DNA of 7,846 bases from Candidatus Poseidoniaceae archaeon (GTDB lineage Archaea > Thermoplasmatota > Poseidoniia > Poseidoniales > Poseidoniaceae): NCBI GenBank assembly GCA_013329865.1, contig DUJJ01000080.1, forward strand, positions 1 to 7,846, in the 5' to 3' direction. Below the pieces are notes generated by a model, which saw only the letters and a program-made list of their open reading frames with translations, ran no database searches and was not told the DNA's origin. Numbering within the stretch: the stretch's first letter is position 1; the number at the start of each line of letters is the position of its first letter. The translations under genes were made by a program, and so were the position numbers. Below, in pieces: positions 1 to 6,286 of this stretch.

Positions 1-590
1 TCCTCTGAAACATCGCCGTAAATGTCCTTGTTCATAGCTAATGAACGGAAAATCTTGGCTGGCGTTGCATTTGCAGCTGACATCGCAGCGGTGTAGGATG
101 CTGCGTATGGCAGGTATTTTTCAATTTGAGCACCTCTTCGGTCTGCCTCTCGCTTGGCACCACCTCTAACAATCAAAAAGCCCGAGTATGGGATAATAGC
201 CCCGAGGAGTGCTAAAATCAAAAACTTGAACGGTGGAGGGAAGATTCTTGTGGCATATTCCGGACATCCGTTGCCAGGTTTTGATTTGTCGACCAGTTCT
301 GGCTCCCAATATTCCCAGTCTAAACATGGATTTACTGTAGCCGGGTCTTGTAGGCTTTCCCAGAAAGCGATTACACCTACTTCCGGGGCGAAGAAAATAC
401 CAATGATTCCCCAACAGACCAGTGCAATGGCGATTGAGGTGAAAATTACTGTCGAAAGATAAACTTCAGGCATTACACCCATTGAGCCTTTGACTAGATT
501 CTCAGACAGAGCAGTATCTCTTCGAGCTCGCTTTTTTAGAATTCGGCCAAGTATTCTATTACAGAATCTTTGCCAAGCAGTCAGTTCCAT
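1..590 (-). CDS. FlaJ/TadC-like type IV pilus or archaellum membrane platform protein, N-terminal part (3' end outside window)
   Basis: This reading frame has no stop before the left edge; 196 complete codons are visible, starting at ATG 590-588. The N-terminus is short and very basic (KKRARR near residues 19-24). Hydrophobic segments lie at about 44-66 and 121-141, with an outside loop of about 55 residues between them that carries Cys89 and Cys109. The part after the second helix (about 142-196) resembles the cytoplasmic TadC/GspF domain of FlaJ-like proteins: a charged stretch, then KYLPYAASYTAAMSA and the KIFRSLA..K..YGDVS pattern. In this family the protein is the inner-membrane platform on which a secretion ATPase acts to assemble pilins or archaellins. 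The ATPase gene ends 14 bases upstream, and a GGAG with 8-base spacing precedes the ATG, so the two are probably co-transcribed. Archaellum and adhesive-pilus versions cannot be told apart from this fragment. Confidence 0.82.
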   Translation of the reverse strand, partial: MELTAWQRFCNRILGRILKKRARRDTALSENLVKGSMGVMPEVYLSTVIFTSIAIALVCWGIIGIFFAPEVGVIAFWESLQDPATVNPCLDWEYWEPELVDKSKPGNGCPEYATRIFPPPFKFLILALLGAIIPYSGFLIVRGGAKREADRRGAQIEKYLPYAASYTAAMSAANATPAKIFRSLAMNKDIYGDVSE

Positions 591-598
591 CTATATCT

Positions 599-602
599 CT
601 CC
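599..602 (-). promoter_or_regulatory. Shine-Dalgarno site for the FlaJ-like gene
   Basis: On the minus strand GGAG sits 8 bases upstream of the ATG at 590, inside the 14-base gap after the ATPase stop codon. It supports this start and translation of the second gene from a shared transcript. Confidence 0.5.
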
Positions 603-604
603 CA

Positions 605-2170
605 TCAACGTAGTCCGTCGACACGAGCTAGAATTTCATTAGGACGTACATAATATTCTGTAACAATCTGTGATACTTGGTCTGCTTTCCTAATATCGTT
701 TAGAACCATCCATTCAAGGATTCGCTTTCGGGTTCTTAGTTCTCGACGCATGTCATCTTGTGAATAATTTAGTTTGACCATGATTTTTTCCAACACGTAT
801 GATTTACCACTGAAAATAAAATCATCGGACGTTACGTCCCAGCGGAACACTTCATTGGTAATGACTTCAAGTGAGTTTGGATCTATACCCACAATTTCCA
901 CAAGTTGCTTCGTTCTTCTGACACGCTTACCGTTGATTCTCGTCTGGATCTGGATGGAGCATGCCTCGAGAGCGGGTAGCAATACTCGCGGGATGTCAAT
1001 TGGTTTGTTTTCCAAGCGGTGGACAAGCGAGGGCACTGAATCAGCGTGAACTGTTGAGTAAGCGCAGTGCCCAGTAGCCATCGCCTGGAATAGAACATAG
1101 GCTTCAGCACCTCTGATTTCACCCACAATGATATATTCTGGCCGCTCTCTCAATGCAGCTTTTAGTAACTCGAACTCACCAATTACTCCCTCAGTGGACT
1201 CACCGCCAAAACCTTGTCTGGTTAACCCAGGAACCCAATTTGGTTGCGGGATGTTCACTTCTCTGGTTGATTCTATGGAAACAATCTTCATTTGCCATGG
1301 AATAAAGATACACATGGCGTTCAGTGTTGTAGTTTTACCGGATGCAGTGCCGCCGACAAACAACATCGGAACCTCATTCTGGAAAGCAATCCACAGGTAA
1401 GACACCATCAGCGAGGACATGGTTCTGAACGCAATAATATCGGCCGGAGAGAACGGGTCATCTTTGAATCGCCTGATACAGAACGATGAACCTCTGGTTG
1501 AAACTTCATGCCCGAGTTTCATAACAATTCTCGACCCGTCCATCAGTGTTGCATCAAGAAGCGGGTCGGCAACAGAAATGTGCTTACCACAGCGCTGTGC
1601 TAGTTTGATAACATATGACTCAAGTTCATCATCGGTTTTCCAAATACACGTAGTTTCGACTGACTCGAATTTCCGGTGGTAAGCAAAAATCGGGACATTC
1701 GTTCCGTCAAGTGAAATATCTTCCACGTTGGCGTCGTTCATCAAAACATCCATCTCACCATAGCCAATCAGGTCTCTCCTGAGATAGTAAAATATCTTAG
1801 ACTTGGATTTCTTATTGATTTTCATACCGTATGACTTGATGACTTTATCCATCGCAGTTCTCAGATATGCATCCGGGTTAGCGTCAATCTCATCGATGTT
1901 GGCGGTTAGAGATCTGATGAATATATCCATAATCTCTTCTCGATACTGCTCCTCTTTCTTGGTCATTGGTGGTTCAATGATCTGATAAATGATGTTCAAT
2001 GTCGCCTTGTCACGAACTACGCGAGCAAACGCGTGTGGTGGCATCACCGGATATTTATCGAGCTCGTCATACTGTGCACGCTGTTGTGCACGCTGCCGTT
2101 TTCTTGAATCTCCGCGCTTGCCACGTTTTCTTGCCAAACCATCACCCCCAGCCGATACAATTAACGACAT
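605..2170 (-). CDS. Type II/IV secretion system ATPase (FlaI/GspE/PilB-like, archaeal)
   Basis: This hexameric cytoplasmic ATPase powers assembly of a type IV pilus or archaellum filament through the FlaJ-like platform encoded next to it. At 521 residues it has normal length for archaeal FlaI-type proteins. A Lys/Arg/Gln-rich tail (about 1-33) is followed by the N-terminal domain (about 40-235). The core shows Walker A GGTASGKT at 273-280, an Asp-box region SIESTRE at 298-304, Walker B with VGEIRG at 349-354 (Glu351), and a His box TGHCAYSTVHADS at 366-378. The Asp box has Ser301 where family members usually have Asp. The start is uncertain: the ATG at 2170 has no Shine-Dalgarno site, whereas a TTG at 2137 (codon 12) has a strong one. 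The gene order ATPase then FlaJ matches archaellum and pilus clusters, but neither flaH nor any pilin gene is visible, so I assign no symbol. A pilus or archaellum motor is likely; a DNA-uptake or other role is possible. Confidence 0.9.
   Translation of the reverse strand: MSLIVSAGGDGLARKRGKRGDSRKRQRAQQRAQYDELDKYPVMPPHAFARVVRDKATLNIIYQIIEPPMTKKEEQYREEIMDIFIRSLTANIDEIDANPDAYLRTAMDKVIKSYGMKINKKSKSKIFYYLRRDLIGYGEMDVLMNDANVEDISLDGTNVPIFAYHRKFESVETTCIWKTDDELESYVIKLAQRCGKHISVADPLLDATLMDGSRIVMKLGHEVSTRGSSFCIRRFKDDPFSPADIIAFRTMSSLMVSYLWIAFQNEVPMLFVGGTASGKTTTLNAMCIFIPWQMKIVSIESTREVNIPQPNWVPGLTRQGFGGESTEGVIGEFELLKAALRERPEYIIVGEIRGAEAYVLFQAMATGHCAYSTVHADSVPSLVHRLENKPIDIPRVLLPALEACSIQIQTRINGKRVRRTKQLVEIVGIDPNSLEVITNEVFRWDVTSDDFIFSGKSYVLEKIMVKLNYSQDDMRRELRTRKRILEWMVLNDIRKADQVSQIVTEYYVRPNEILARVDGLR
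2073..2096 (-). repeat. 12-base tandem duplication in the ATPase N-terminal tail
   Basis: On the plus strand, TGTGCACGCTGT (2073-2084) is followed at once by TGTGCACGCTGC (2085-2096), identical in 11 of 12 bases. It encodes a doubled Gln-Arg-Ala-Gln in the basic tail of the secretion ATPase. The near identity at the DNA level suggests a fairly recent slippage or duplication event in a loosely constrained region. Confidence 0.7.
2141..2149 (-). promoter_or_regulatory. Possible Shine-Dalgarno site for an alternative TTG start of the secretion ATPase
   Basis: The minus strand reads GGGGGTGAT, matching the archaeal consensus GGAGGTGAT at 8 of 9 bases. Seven bases separate GGGGG from TTG at 2137-2135, codon 12 of the long frame. 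The permease TTG start at 4570 has the same 7-base spacing. A TATA-like TTATAGTTAT at 2187-2178 would put the transcript start near 2158, downstream of the ATG at 2170. Together these favour the shorter 510-residue protein, although the site also encodes Gly-Gly-Asp and could be chance. Confidence 0.4.
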
Positions 2171-2241
2171 ACATTGGATAACTATAACACTTCGGTGAAA
2201 GGATGGTCAAAAATGGCCACAGTCAACGCAAATAGTGCGTG

Positions 2242-2802
2242 TCATGAGATATTTTTTCTAAACTCTGACAGCCATCCATTGGTCGCCTCAACTAATTCCA
2301 TCAGAGTTGATTCGTTGGTTACAGAATAATCTGCTTGCTCTATGAGAGAATTCAAACCCCAACCAGCCTCCCTATCCTCTCTAATCTGGAACTGCTGGCG
2401 GTCACCATCTTCTGGCCTACCCCGTTTTTGCGTCCGTTGAAATCTTACGTCTTGGTTGGCTATGATAGCAATGCTAGTGAAATCGGAACCCCATCGAGCG
2501 CTAAACATCTCATACTCGGCAGTTCCTCGCATTCCGTCAATAAGCACAATCGAATGATTAAGCATCAAATTGGAGACCTCATCGGCAAGGCGCTTGGCCA
2601 GTATATCATCGCCAAACTTTCTCCGTAAGTCAGCTGCAACCTCACCGAAAACGGTGGGACTGCCATCTAAACCACGTGCCGCAACCTCAGCACGCACCAT
2701 GTCGCCCATCGATCTCACAGGTATCCCATTGTCGGATATTATTTTGGCAAATTCTCCTTTGCCTGAACCCGGCATTCCGCAAACAGCAACAGCATGGCCC
2801 AT
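2242..2802 (-). CDS. UPF0200-type P-loop nucleotide kinase-like protein (adenylate/dephospho-CoA kinase-like fold)
   Basis: This 186-residue soluble protein has the pattern of the archaeal UPF0200 family. It shows a Walker A GMPGSGKG at 9-16, an NMP-binding-like GIPVRSMGDMVR at 26-37, and a hydrophobic strand ending VLIDGMRG at 86-93. A lid-like RFQRTQKRGRPED follows at 120-132, then REDREAGWG at 141-149, and a C-terminal ADYSVTNES at 157-165. The P-loop lysine is Lys15, and it is followed by Gly as in adenylate kinases. Family members resemble small-molecule kinases, but I know of no firmly assigned substrate, so ATP-dependent phosphotransfer is an inference. The gene begins after a 73-base gap with its own promoter-like elements and lies 71 bases upstream of the secretion ATPase, with which it may or may not share a transcript. 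The length is normal and the motifs are intact. Confidence 0.8.
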   Translation of the reverse strand: MGHAVAVCGMPGSGKGEFAKIISDNGIPVRSMGDMVRAEVAARGLDGSPTVFGEVAADLRRKFGDDILAKRLADEVSNLMLNHSIVLIDGMRGTAEYEMFSARWGSDFTSIAIIANQDVRFQRTQKRGRPEDGDRQQFQIREDREAGWGLNSLIEQADYSVTNESTLMELVEATNGWLSEFRKNIS

Positions 2803-2827
2803 GCATTAAACCAACAAGTTATGCCCC

Positions 2828-2835
2828 AAATATAT
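2828..2835 (-). promoter_or_regulatory. TATA-like element of the UPF0200 kinase gene
   Basis: The minus strand reads ATATATTT, 26-33 bases upstream of the ATG at 2802. Archaeal transcription starts about 26 bases beyond the TATA centre, which would leave a leader of only a few bases. This matches the placement seen for the ABC ATPase and the hydratase. Confidence 0.42.
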
Positions 2836-2842
2836 GCCTATT

Positions 2843-2876
2843 ATTCATTTTGAATTACAAACCATTCATAATGAAT
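2843..2876. promoter_or_regulatory. Pair of ATTCA-N3-TGAAT palindromes, possible operator
   Basis: Two 13-base palindromes with identical arms lie at 2843-2855 (spacer TTT) and 2864-2876 (spacer TAA). Their centres are 21 bases apart, two turns of the DNA helix. They sit directly upstream of the TATA-like element of the kinase gene, and the distal one touches the last base of the ABC permease stop codon. This geometry suits two regulator dimers bound on the same helix face. A role in 3'-end formation of the permease transcript is an alternative. Confidence 0.4.
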
Positions 2877-4570
2877 TAATTGCTGAATTCGGCTTTCCCC
2901 CACCTTCGATCCATTAACTTCCACAACACTCCAGACGCAAATAGTAAGAAGGCGGAAATCCCTAACATCCCAACATATCCTTGCCTGACCATGGTCTCGT
3001 CATACATACCCGCAGTGGCTGCCAGACCGTCTTGGGACGCCCGTTCCCACCAATTACCGTAAAGTGATACATCACCTTGGGTGAACGAAAGAAGAAATAG
3101 GCCGAGTAATGGTAGAACTGTACCAATCCAAAACCACACCATTATCGAAGCATCAAAAATTGCTTTATTCGGCCTCAACCCCATCAAGAATGCGGTCAGA
3201 GCAACGATGTAAATCGAGTTGGCAAACATTACGACAATGCTAGTTGGCAACGCTGCCCACTCATTGAGCCGCCAAGCCATCAAGACGATGAAAATTAGCG
3301 AAATCCAGGAAGTGATTAGAAAATACACCAAGACCTTTGCACGAATTAACTGGGGCACCCTTACCGGCAAACCGTTCATGAACTCGGGTGAATCGAGAAT
3401 CGTTAACCATGAGTAAAAATTGAAGCCAAAGAAGCCTAGAAACGGCGCATATGATAGAAGATTGATTGGTATTGGAGCCTCAGCAAAGTCAATCAACCAA
3501 GCCATACCAAGCAGCACCGCTAGCGGAATTGTGTATGATACAACCATTTTCTTGATCGAACCTGACCTGAATAAGTCGACAAACTCTTTTGCGACGATCA
3601 ATCTAATTTCACCGCGACCGAGGAATGAAAGTTTGGCATATGTTGGCTTGAACAGGTCACCCTTTTGGACCACATTGACATCAAAGTCATCAACTATGAG
3701 CAGTGAAGACAGATAACCAAGGAACATACACAGACTGAATCCACCAATAGCAAGAAGCACACTTTTGCTCGTTTGGAGGTGAAGACCAATCAATATTAGT
3801 TCAGCATCAAGGGCGCCAACTCCAACAATAACACCGAATAATACTACTGCAACTGGCCCAAAAATTGTGTAAGGTCTGCCTCTCATCCACAAGGCTGATG
3901 CTAGAAATGAAATTGCTAAGCCTTGAGCTAGGGTTGCAACCATAGCAAACCACGTCCAAGGTAAACTTGAATATTCCAGTGGAGTGGTGATACCAAAAAA
4001 GGTGTCAAGCGCTTTACCGAGGCCCATACCAAGAATGATTGGCGATAAAATTAGTAACACGTAGAAGACTAAATCCTTGACGAAATAAGCAAAGTGAGCC
4101 ATTGAATTGGGTAGTGGCTGGAGTGCGGGTGAGGCTAATAGATGGTTCTTAGTAGCCGTTCTTCTAACTAAAGCATCCCGACCCATGAAGGCAAATGTCC
4201 CCATACCAAGACTAAACATCAGCAGCGGAAGATGCAGAGCGAACCTCAACTCTTGCCAGGTGAAACTATTGGCTTCTGTATCTGAGGTTTGGGCCGCTGA
4301 ATCCCCGACCAGGAATTGCAACCCTATTGTCGACACCATTGTCACCAGTGCCAATAACAGCGGGAACAGAACCATCTGTCTAGCCTTCGCAAACTCAACG
4401 TTCTTACGAAATTCCTCTTTAAACATAACACTGAATGTTGCGATAAAAGATGACAAACCCCTCAGTGGGGTGAGCAATTCTTGGCCACCACAGTGCGTTC
4501 CTAGATTTACCAGTGGAATCGAGTTATCTTCACTGTCCCACTCCCTCGAAGATATATGAGCGCCTGACAA
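2876..4570 (-). CDS. ABC-2 type exporter permease, double-length with about 12 membrane helices
   Basis: This 564-residue membrane protein is the transport channel for the ATPase encoded 2 bases upstream. I see two similar halves. Each opens with a charged, amphipathic segment (about 48-65 with FKEEFRKN; about 320-340 with EIRLIVAKEF) and is followed by about six hydrophobic helices. The helices lie near 66-88, 109-129, 164-186, 205-228, 235-254 and 271-293, then 341-361, 371-391, 412-433, 441-464, 474-496 and 532-550. ABC-2 permeases are usually single six-helix halves that dimerise, so this is probably a fused full transmembrane unit. The TTG start is supported by GGAGG with a 7-base spacer; the first internal ATG (codon 49) would cut into the opening amphipathic helix. 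The first 40 residues are polar and of unknown role. The substrate cannot be read from sequence; family members export ions, drugs, lipids or peptides. Confidence 0.8.
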   Translation of the reverse strand: MSGAHISSREWDSEDNSIPLVNLGTHCGGQELLTPLRGLSSFIATFSVMFKEEFRKNVEFAKARQMVLFPLLLALVTMVSTIGLQFLVGDSAAQTSDTEANSFTWQELRFALHLPLLMFSLGMGTFAFMGRDALVRRTATKNHLLASPALQPLPNSMAHFAYFVKDLVFYVLLILSPIILGMGLGKALDTFFGITTPLEYSSLPWTWFAMVATLAQGLAISFLASALWMRGRPYTIFGPVAVVLFGVIVGVGALDAELILIGLHLQTSKSVLLAIGGFSLCMFLGYLSSLLIVDDFDVNVVQKGDLFKPTYAKLSFLGRGEIRLIVAKEFVDLFRSGSIKKMVVSYTIPLAVLLGMAWLIDFAEAPIPINLLSYAPFLGFFGFNFYSWLTILDSPEFMNGLPVRVPQLIRAKVLVYFLITSWISLIFIVLMAWRLNEWAALPTSIVVMFANSIYIVALTAFLMGLRPNKAIFDASIMVWFWIGTVLPLLGLFLLSFTQGDVSLYGNWWERASQDGLAATAGMYDETMVRQGYVGMLGISAFLLFASGVLWKLMDRRWGKAEFSN

Positions 4571-4572
4571 AA

Positions 4573-5349
4573 TTATTCCTCCTCGGCTAAGTCTCGATCA
4601 TATAATCGCTCAACGTCCTCGATAGATTTCCCAACCAGGCGGATAAATACGTCCTCCAAGGTTTCCTCTTGATTCTCTTTCAACCCTCTAACTGTGCCAG
4701 CAGCCAATACCTTTCCATCATTTATTATCGCCATCCTGTTGCACATTCTTTCGGCCATCTCGAGGACGTGGGAGCAGAGAAAAATTGTGCCACCTTGTCT
4801 GACATGTTCAAGTAACCACTCGCGGCATTTGCGTTGATATATTGGATCAAGGTTGGCGAATGGCTCATCTAAGAACAGAAGCTTTGGTTTGTGGATAAAG
4901 GCTGAGGCAAGCATTACCTTTTGTCGCTGGCCTTTAGACAAATCTTTGCACATCGTGTTTCTTTTCTCCTCAAGGCCAAACCAATCCAGCCAATACTCAA
5001 CCTTGTTATCACTATCATCAATATCACGCAGTTTGGCCACAAACTGGAGAAACTCAACCGGGGTAAGGTATGATGGTGGTGATTCCGATTCAGGAACAAT
5101 ACCAATATTCGCTTTCACTTTCTGAGGTGATTTCGTGGCGTTTATGCCCAAGACCTCGATTTGTCCTTTGCTTGGCTTGAGTTGCCCAGTTAACAGTTTG
5201 ATGAAAGTTGACTTGCCAGCGCCATTAGGGCCGAATACTCCGAAAAACTCACCGGAATGGACCTCAACGTTGAGTGGGTGTAAGGCAATAAAGTCGCCAT
5301 ACTTTTTTGCCATGTCAATTGCTTTGACCAATGGCTGAGAGTCACCCAT
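4573..5349 (-). CDS. ABC-2 type transporter ATP-binding protein
   Basis: This 258-residue cytoplasmic ATPase drives the permease encoded directly downstream. All ABC motifs are present in order: Walker A GPNGAGKS at 40-47, the Q-loop region IVPESES at 84-90, signature LSKGQRQK at 137-144, Walker B LLFLDEP at 157-163, D-loop ANLDP at 165-169 and H-loop His194. The Q-loop position holds Glu rather than Gln, which is also seen in other NatA/CcmA-like exporter ATPases. The short C-terminal extension ends in acidic residues. Walker Lys46, Glu162 and His194 are intact, so it should hydrolyse ATP. Since the permease looks like a fused double unit, the ATPase probably works as a homodimer on a single permease chain. 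The ATG start has no Shine-Dalgarno site, but a TATA-like element lies 27-34 bases upstream. Confidence 0.93.
   Translation of the reverse strand: MGDSQPLVKAIDMAKKYGDFIALHPLNVEVHSGEFFGVFGPNGAGKSTFIKLLTGQLKPSKGQIEVLGINATKSPQKVKANIGIVPESESPPSYLTPVEFLQFVAKLRDIDDSDNKVEYWLDWFGLEEKRNTMCKDLSKGQRQKVMLASAFIHKPKLLFLDEPFANLDPIYQRKCREWLLEHVRQGGTIFLCSHVLEMAERMCNRMAIINDGKVLAAGTVRGLKENQEETLEDVFIRLVGKSIEDVERLYDRDLAEEE
4578..4584 (-). promoter_or_regulatory. Shine-Dalgarno site for the ABC permease, inside the ATPase gene end
   Basis: The minus strand reads GAGGAGG, which also encodes the last Glu residues of the ABC ATPase. GGAGG (4578-4582) is 7 bases from the TTG start at 4570, and the ATPase stop codon lies within that spacer. 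This fixes the permease start and indicates translational coupling of the two subunits. Confidence 0.7.
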
Positions 5350-5375
5350 ACAGTCTGCTATCCGTCCTATTCTTT

Positions 5376-5383
5376 GTATTATT
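5376..5383 (-). promoter_or_regulatory. TATA-like element of the ABC exporter operon
   Basis: The minus strand reads AATAATAC, 27-34 bases upstream of the ABC ATPase ATG. It would give a start site near 5354 and a leader of about 5 bases. The match is weak in sequence; its position carries the argument. Confidence 0.33.
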
Positions 5384-5400
5384 GGATTTTGCCATGACAG

Positions 5401-5407
5401 GATAAAT
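5401..5407 (+). promoter_or_regulatory. TATA-like element of the enoyl-CoA hydratase gene
   Basis: GATAAAT lies 28-34 bases upstream of the ATG at 5435 and would give a start site near 5430, again an almost leaderless mRNA. An 11-base palindrome, ATCAA-G-TTGAT, follows at 5409-5419 between this element and the start codon, where a bound repressor would block initiation. Confidence 0.35.
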
Positions 5408-5434
5408 CATCAAGTTGATTGTATTGGGAACGCT

Positions 5435-6277
5435 ATGGACGAACCAAATACCTCTGTGTTAGAAATAGAAAAAATACCAGTATCCGGCTCTTCAATAAGC
5501 GGATATGTTGCTATTGCGACGATAAATCGACCAAACAAGCTCAACGCCCTAAATGCTGAAGTCATGGAGTCATTGAAAGCACTTTGCACGTGGGTAGAAT
5601 CAAATGCCGAAATTAGATGCTTAGTCATAACTGGGGCGGAACCGCTGCCGGCTGAGGAAGGTAAACGAGCAAAACCTAACGCGTTTGTCGCTGGGGCTGA
5701 TATTTCAGAATTTGTTGGCATGGATAGCAAAGCAACCAAAGTAAAATTTACTGATAATGCTGTTGAGAAAATCTGGTCCATGGCCAAACCGACCATTGCA
5801 ATGATCGACGGCTTCGCATTGGGAGGTGGGTGTGAGGTTGCCTGCTCATGTGACATTCGAATTGCTTCTGAGCGTTCAAAATTTGGAACGCCAGAAATTA
5901 ATCTTGGGTTAATTCCCGGTTATGGAGCAACTCAGAGATTAGCAAAATTAGTTGGTTACGGCAAAGCCTTGGAAATGATTATGACTGGCGAGATGATAAC
6001 CGCAGATGAAGCACGAAATATTGGTCTGGTCAACCATGTTTGTGAGCACGAAAATCTGCGTGAATTTACCATAAACATCGCCGATAAAATAGCGAGTAAA
6101 TCCGGTTATACTGTGACGACAGCAAAACGAGTAGTAAAGGCGGCATTGAACAGTACTCTGGATGAAGGAATTGCAATAGAAGCGGAAGAATTCGCTAAGT
6201 TATTCGATAGCCACGACCAAGAAGAGGGCGTAAGGGCATTTATGCAACGAGATAAGCCAAAATGGCTTGACAGATAG
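5435..6277 (+). CDS. Enoyl-CoA hydratase/isomerase (crotonase) family protein
   Basis: This soluble 280-residue enzyme of the crotonase family most likely adds water across the double bond of an enoyl-CoA thioester in fatty-acid or amino-acid breakdown. The N-terminal strand has TINRPNKLNAL (29-39). The oxyanion-hole segments are VAGADI (85-90) and GFALGGGCEVA (126-136). Both catalytic glutamates of true hydratases are present by motif: Glu134 in GGCEVA and Glu154 in GTPEINLGLIPG. The C-terminal helical region (about 200-280) completes a full-length protein. The residue run 69-82 (Pro/Glu/Lys-rich), just before the first oxyanion loop, appears to be an insertion of about 11-12 residues compared with typical members. 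It is the only plus-strand gene, with its own TATA-like element, so it is probably transcribed alone. The exact substrate, such as crotonyl-CoA or hydroxyacyl-CoA in reverse, cannot be decided from sequence. Confidence 0.9.
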   Translation: MDEPNTSVLEIEKIPVSGSSISGYVAIATINRPNKLNALNAEVMESLKALCTWVESNAEIRCLVITGAEPLPAEEGKRAKPNAFVAGADISEFVGMDSKATKVKFTDNAVEKIWSMAKPTIAMIDGFALGGGCEVACSCDIRIASERSKFGTPEINLGLIPGYGATQRLAKLVGYGKALEMIMTGEMITADEARNIGLVNHVCEHENLREFTINIADKIASKSGYTVTTAKRVVKAALNSTLDEGIAIEAEEFAKLFDSHDQEEGVRAFMQRDKPKWLDR

Positions 6278-6283
6278 CCTATC
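6273..6283. other. Small palindrome between two convergent genes
   Basis: GATAG-C-CTATC covers the hydratase stop codon (6275-6277) and most of the 9-base gap before the stop of the opposing gene at 6287. As RNA it would form only a 4-base stem with a 3-base loop and has no T-run after it, so a terminator role is doubtful. Confidence 0.25.
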
Positions 6284-6286
6284 GAA

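Noticed and set aside
154..462. Open plus-strand frame of 102 residues
   Set aside because: It lies opposite the FlaJ-like gene, which has clear family features, and its own translation shows no recognisable domain.
2204..2219. Possible hairpin and T5 run as terminator after the kinase gene
   Set aside because: The TGGTCA and TGGCCA arms pair imperfectly on the coding strand, and five T residues are too weak a signal in this composition.
4107..4559. Open plus-strand frame of 150 residues
   Set aside because: It is fully antisense to the N-terminal part of the ABC permease and has no promoter, ribosome site or known motif.
5410..5856. Open minus-strand frame of 148 residues
   Set aside because: It is antisense to the hydratase, whose catalytic motifs are intact; its Ser/Ala/Thr-rich content is what a shadow frame would give.
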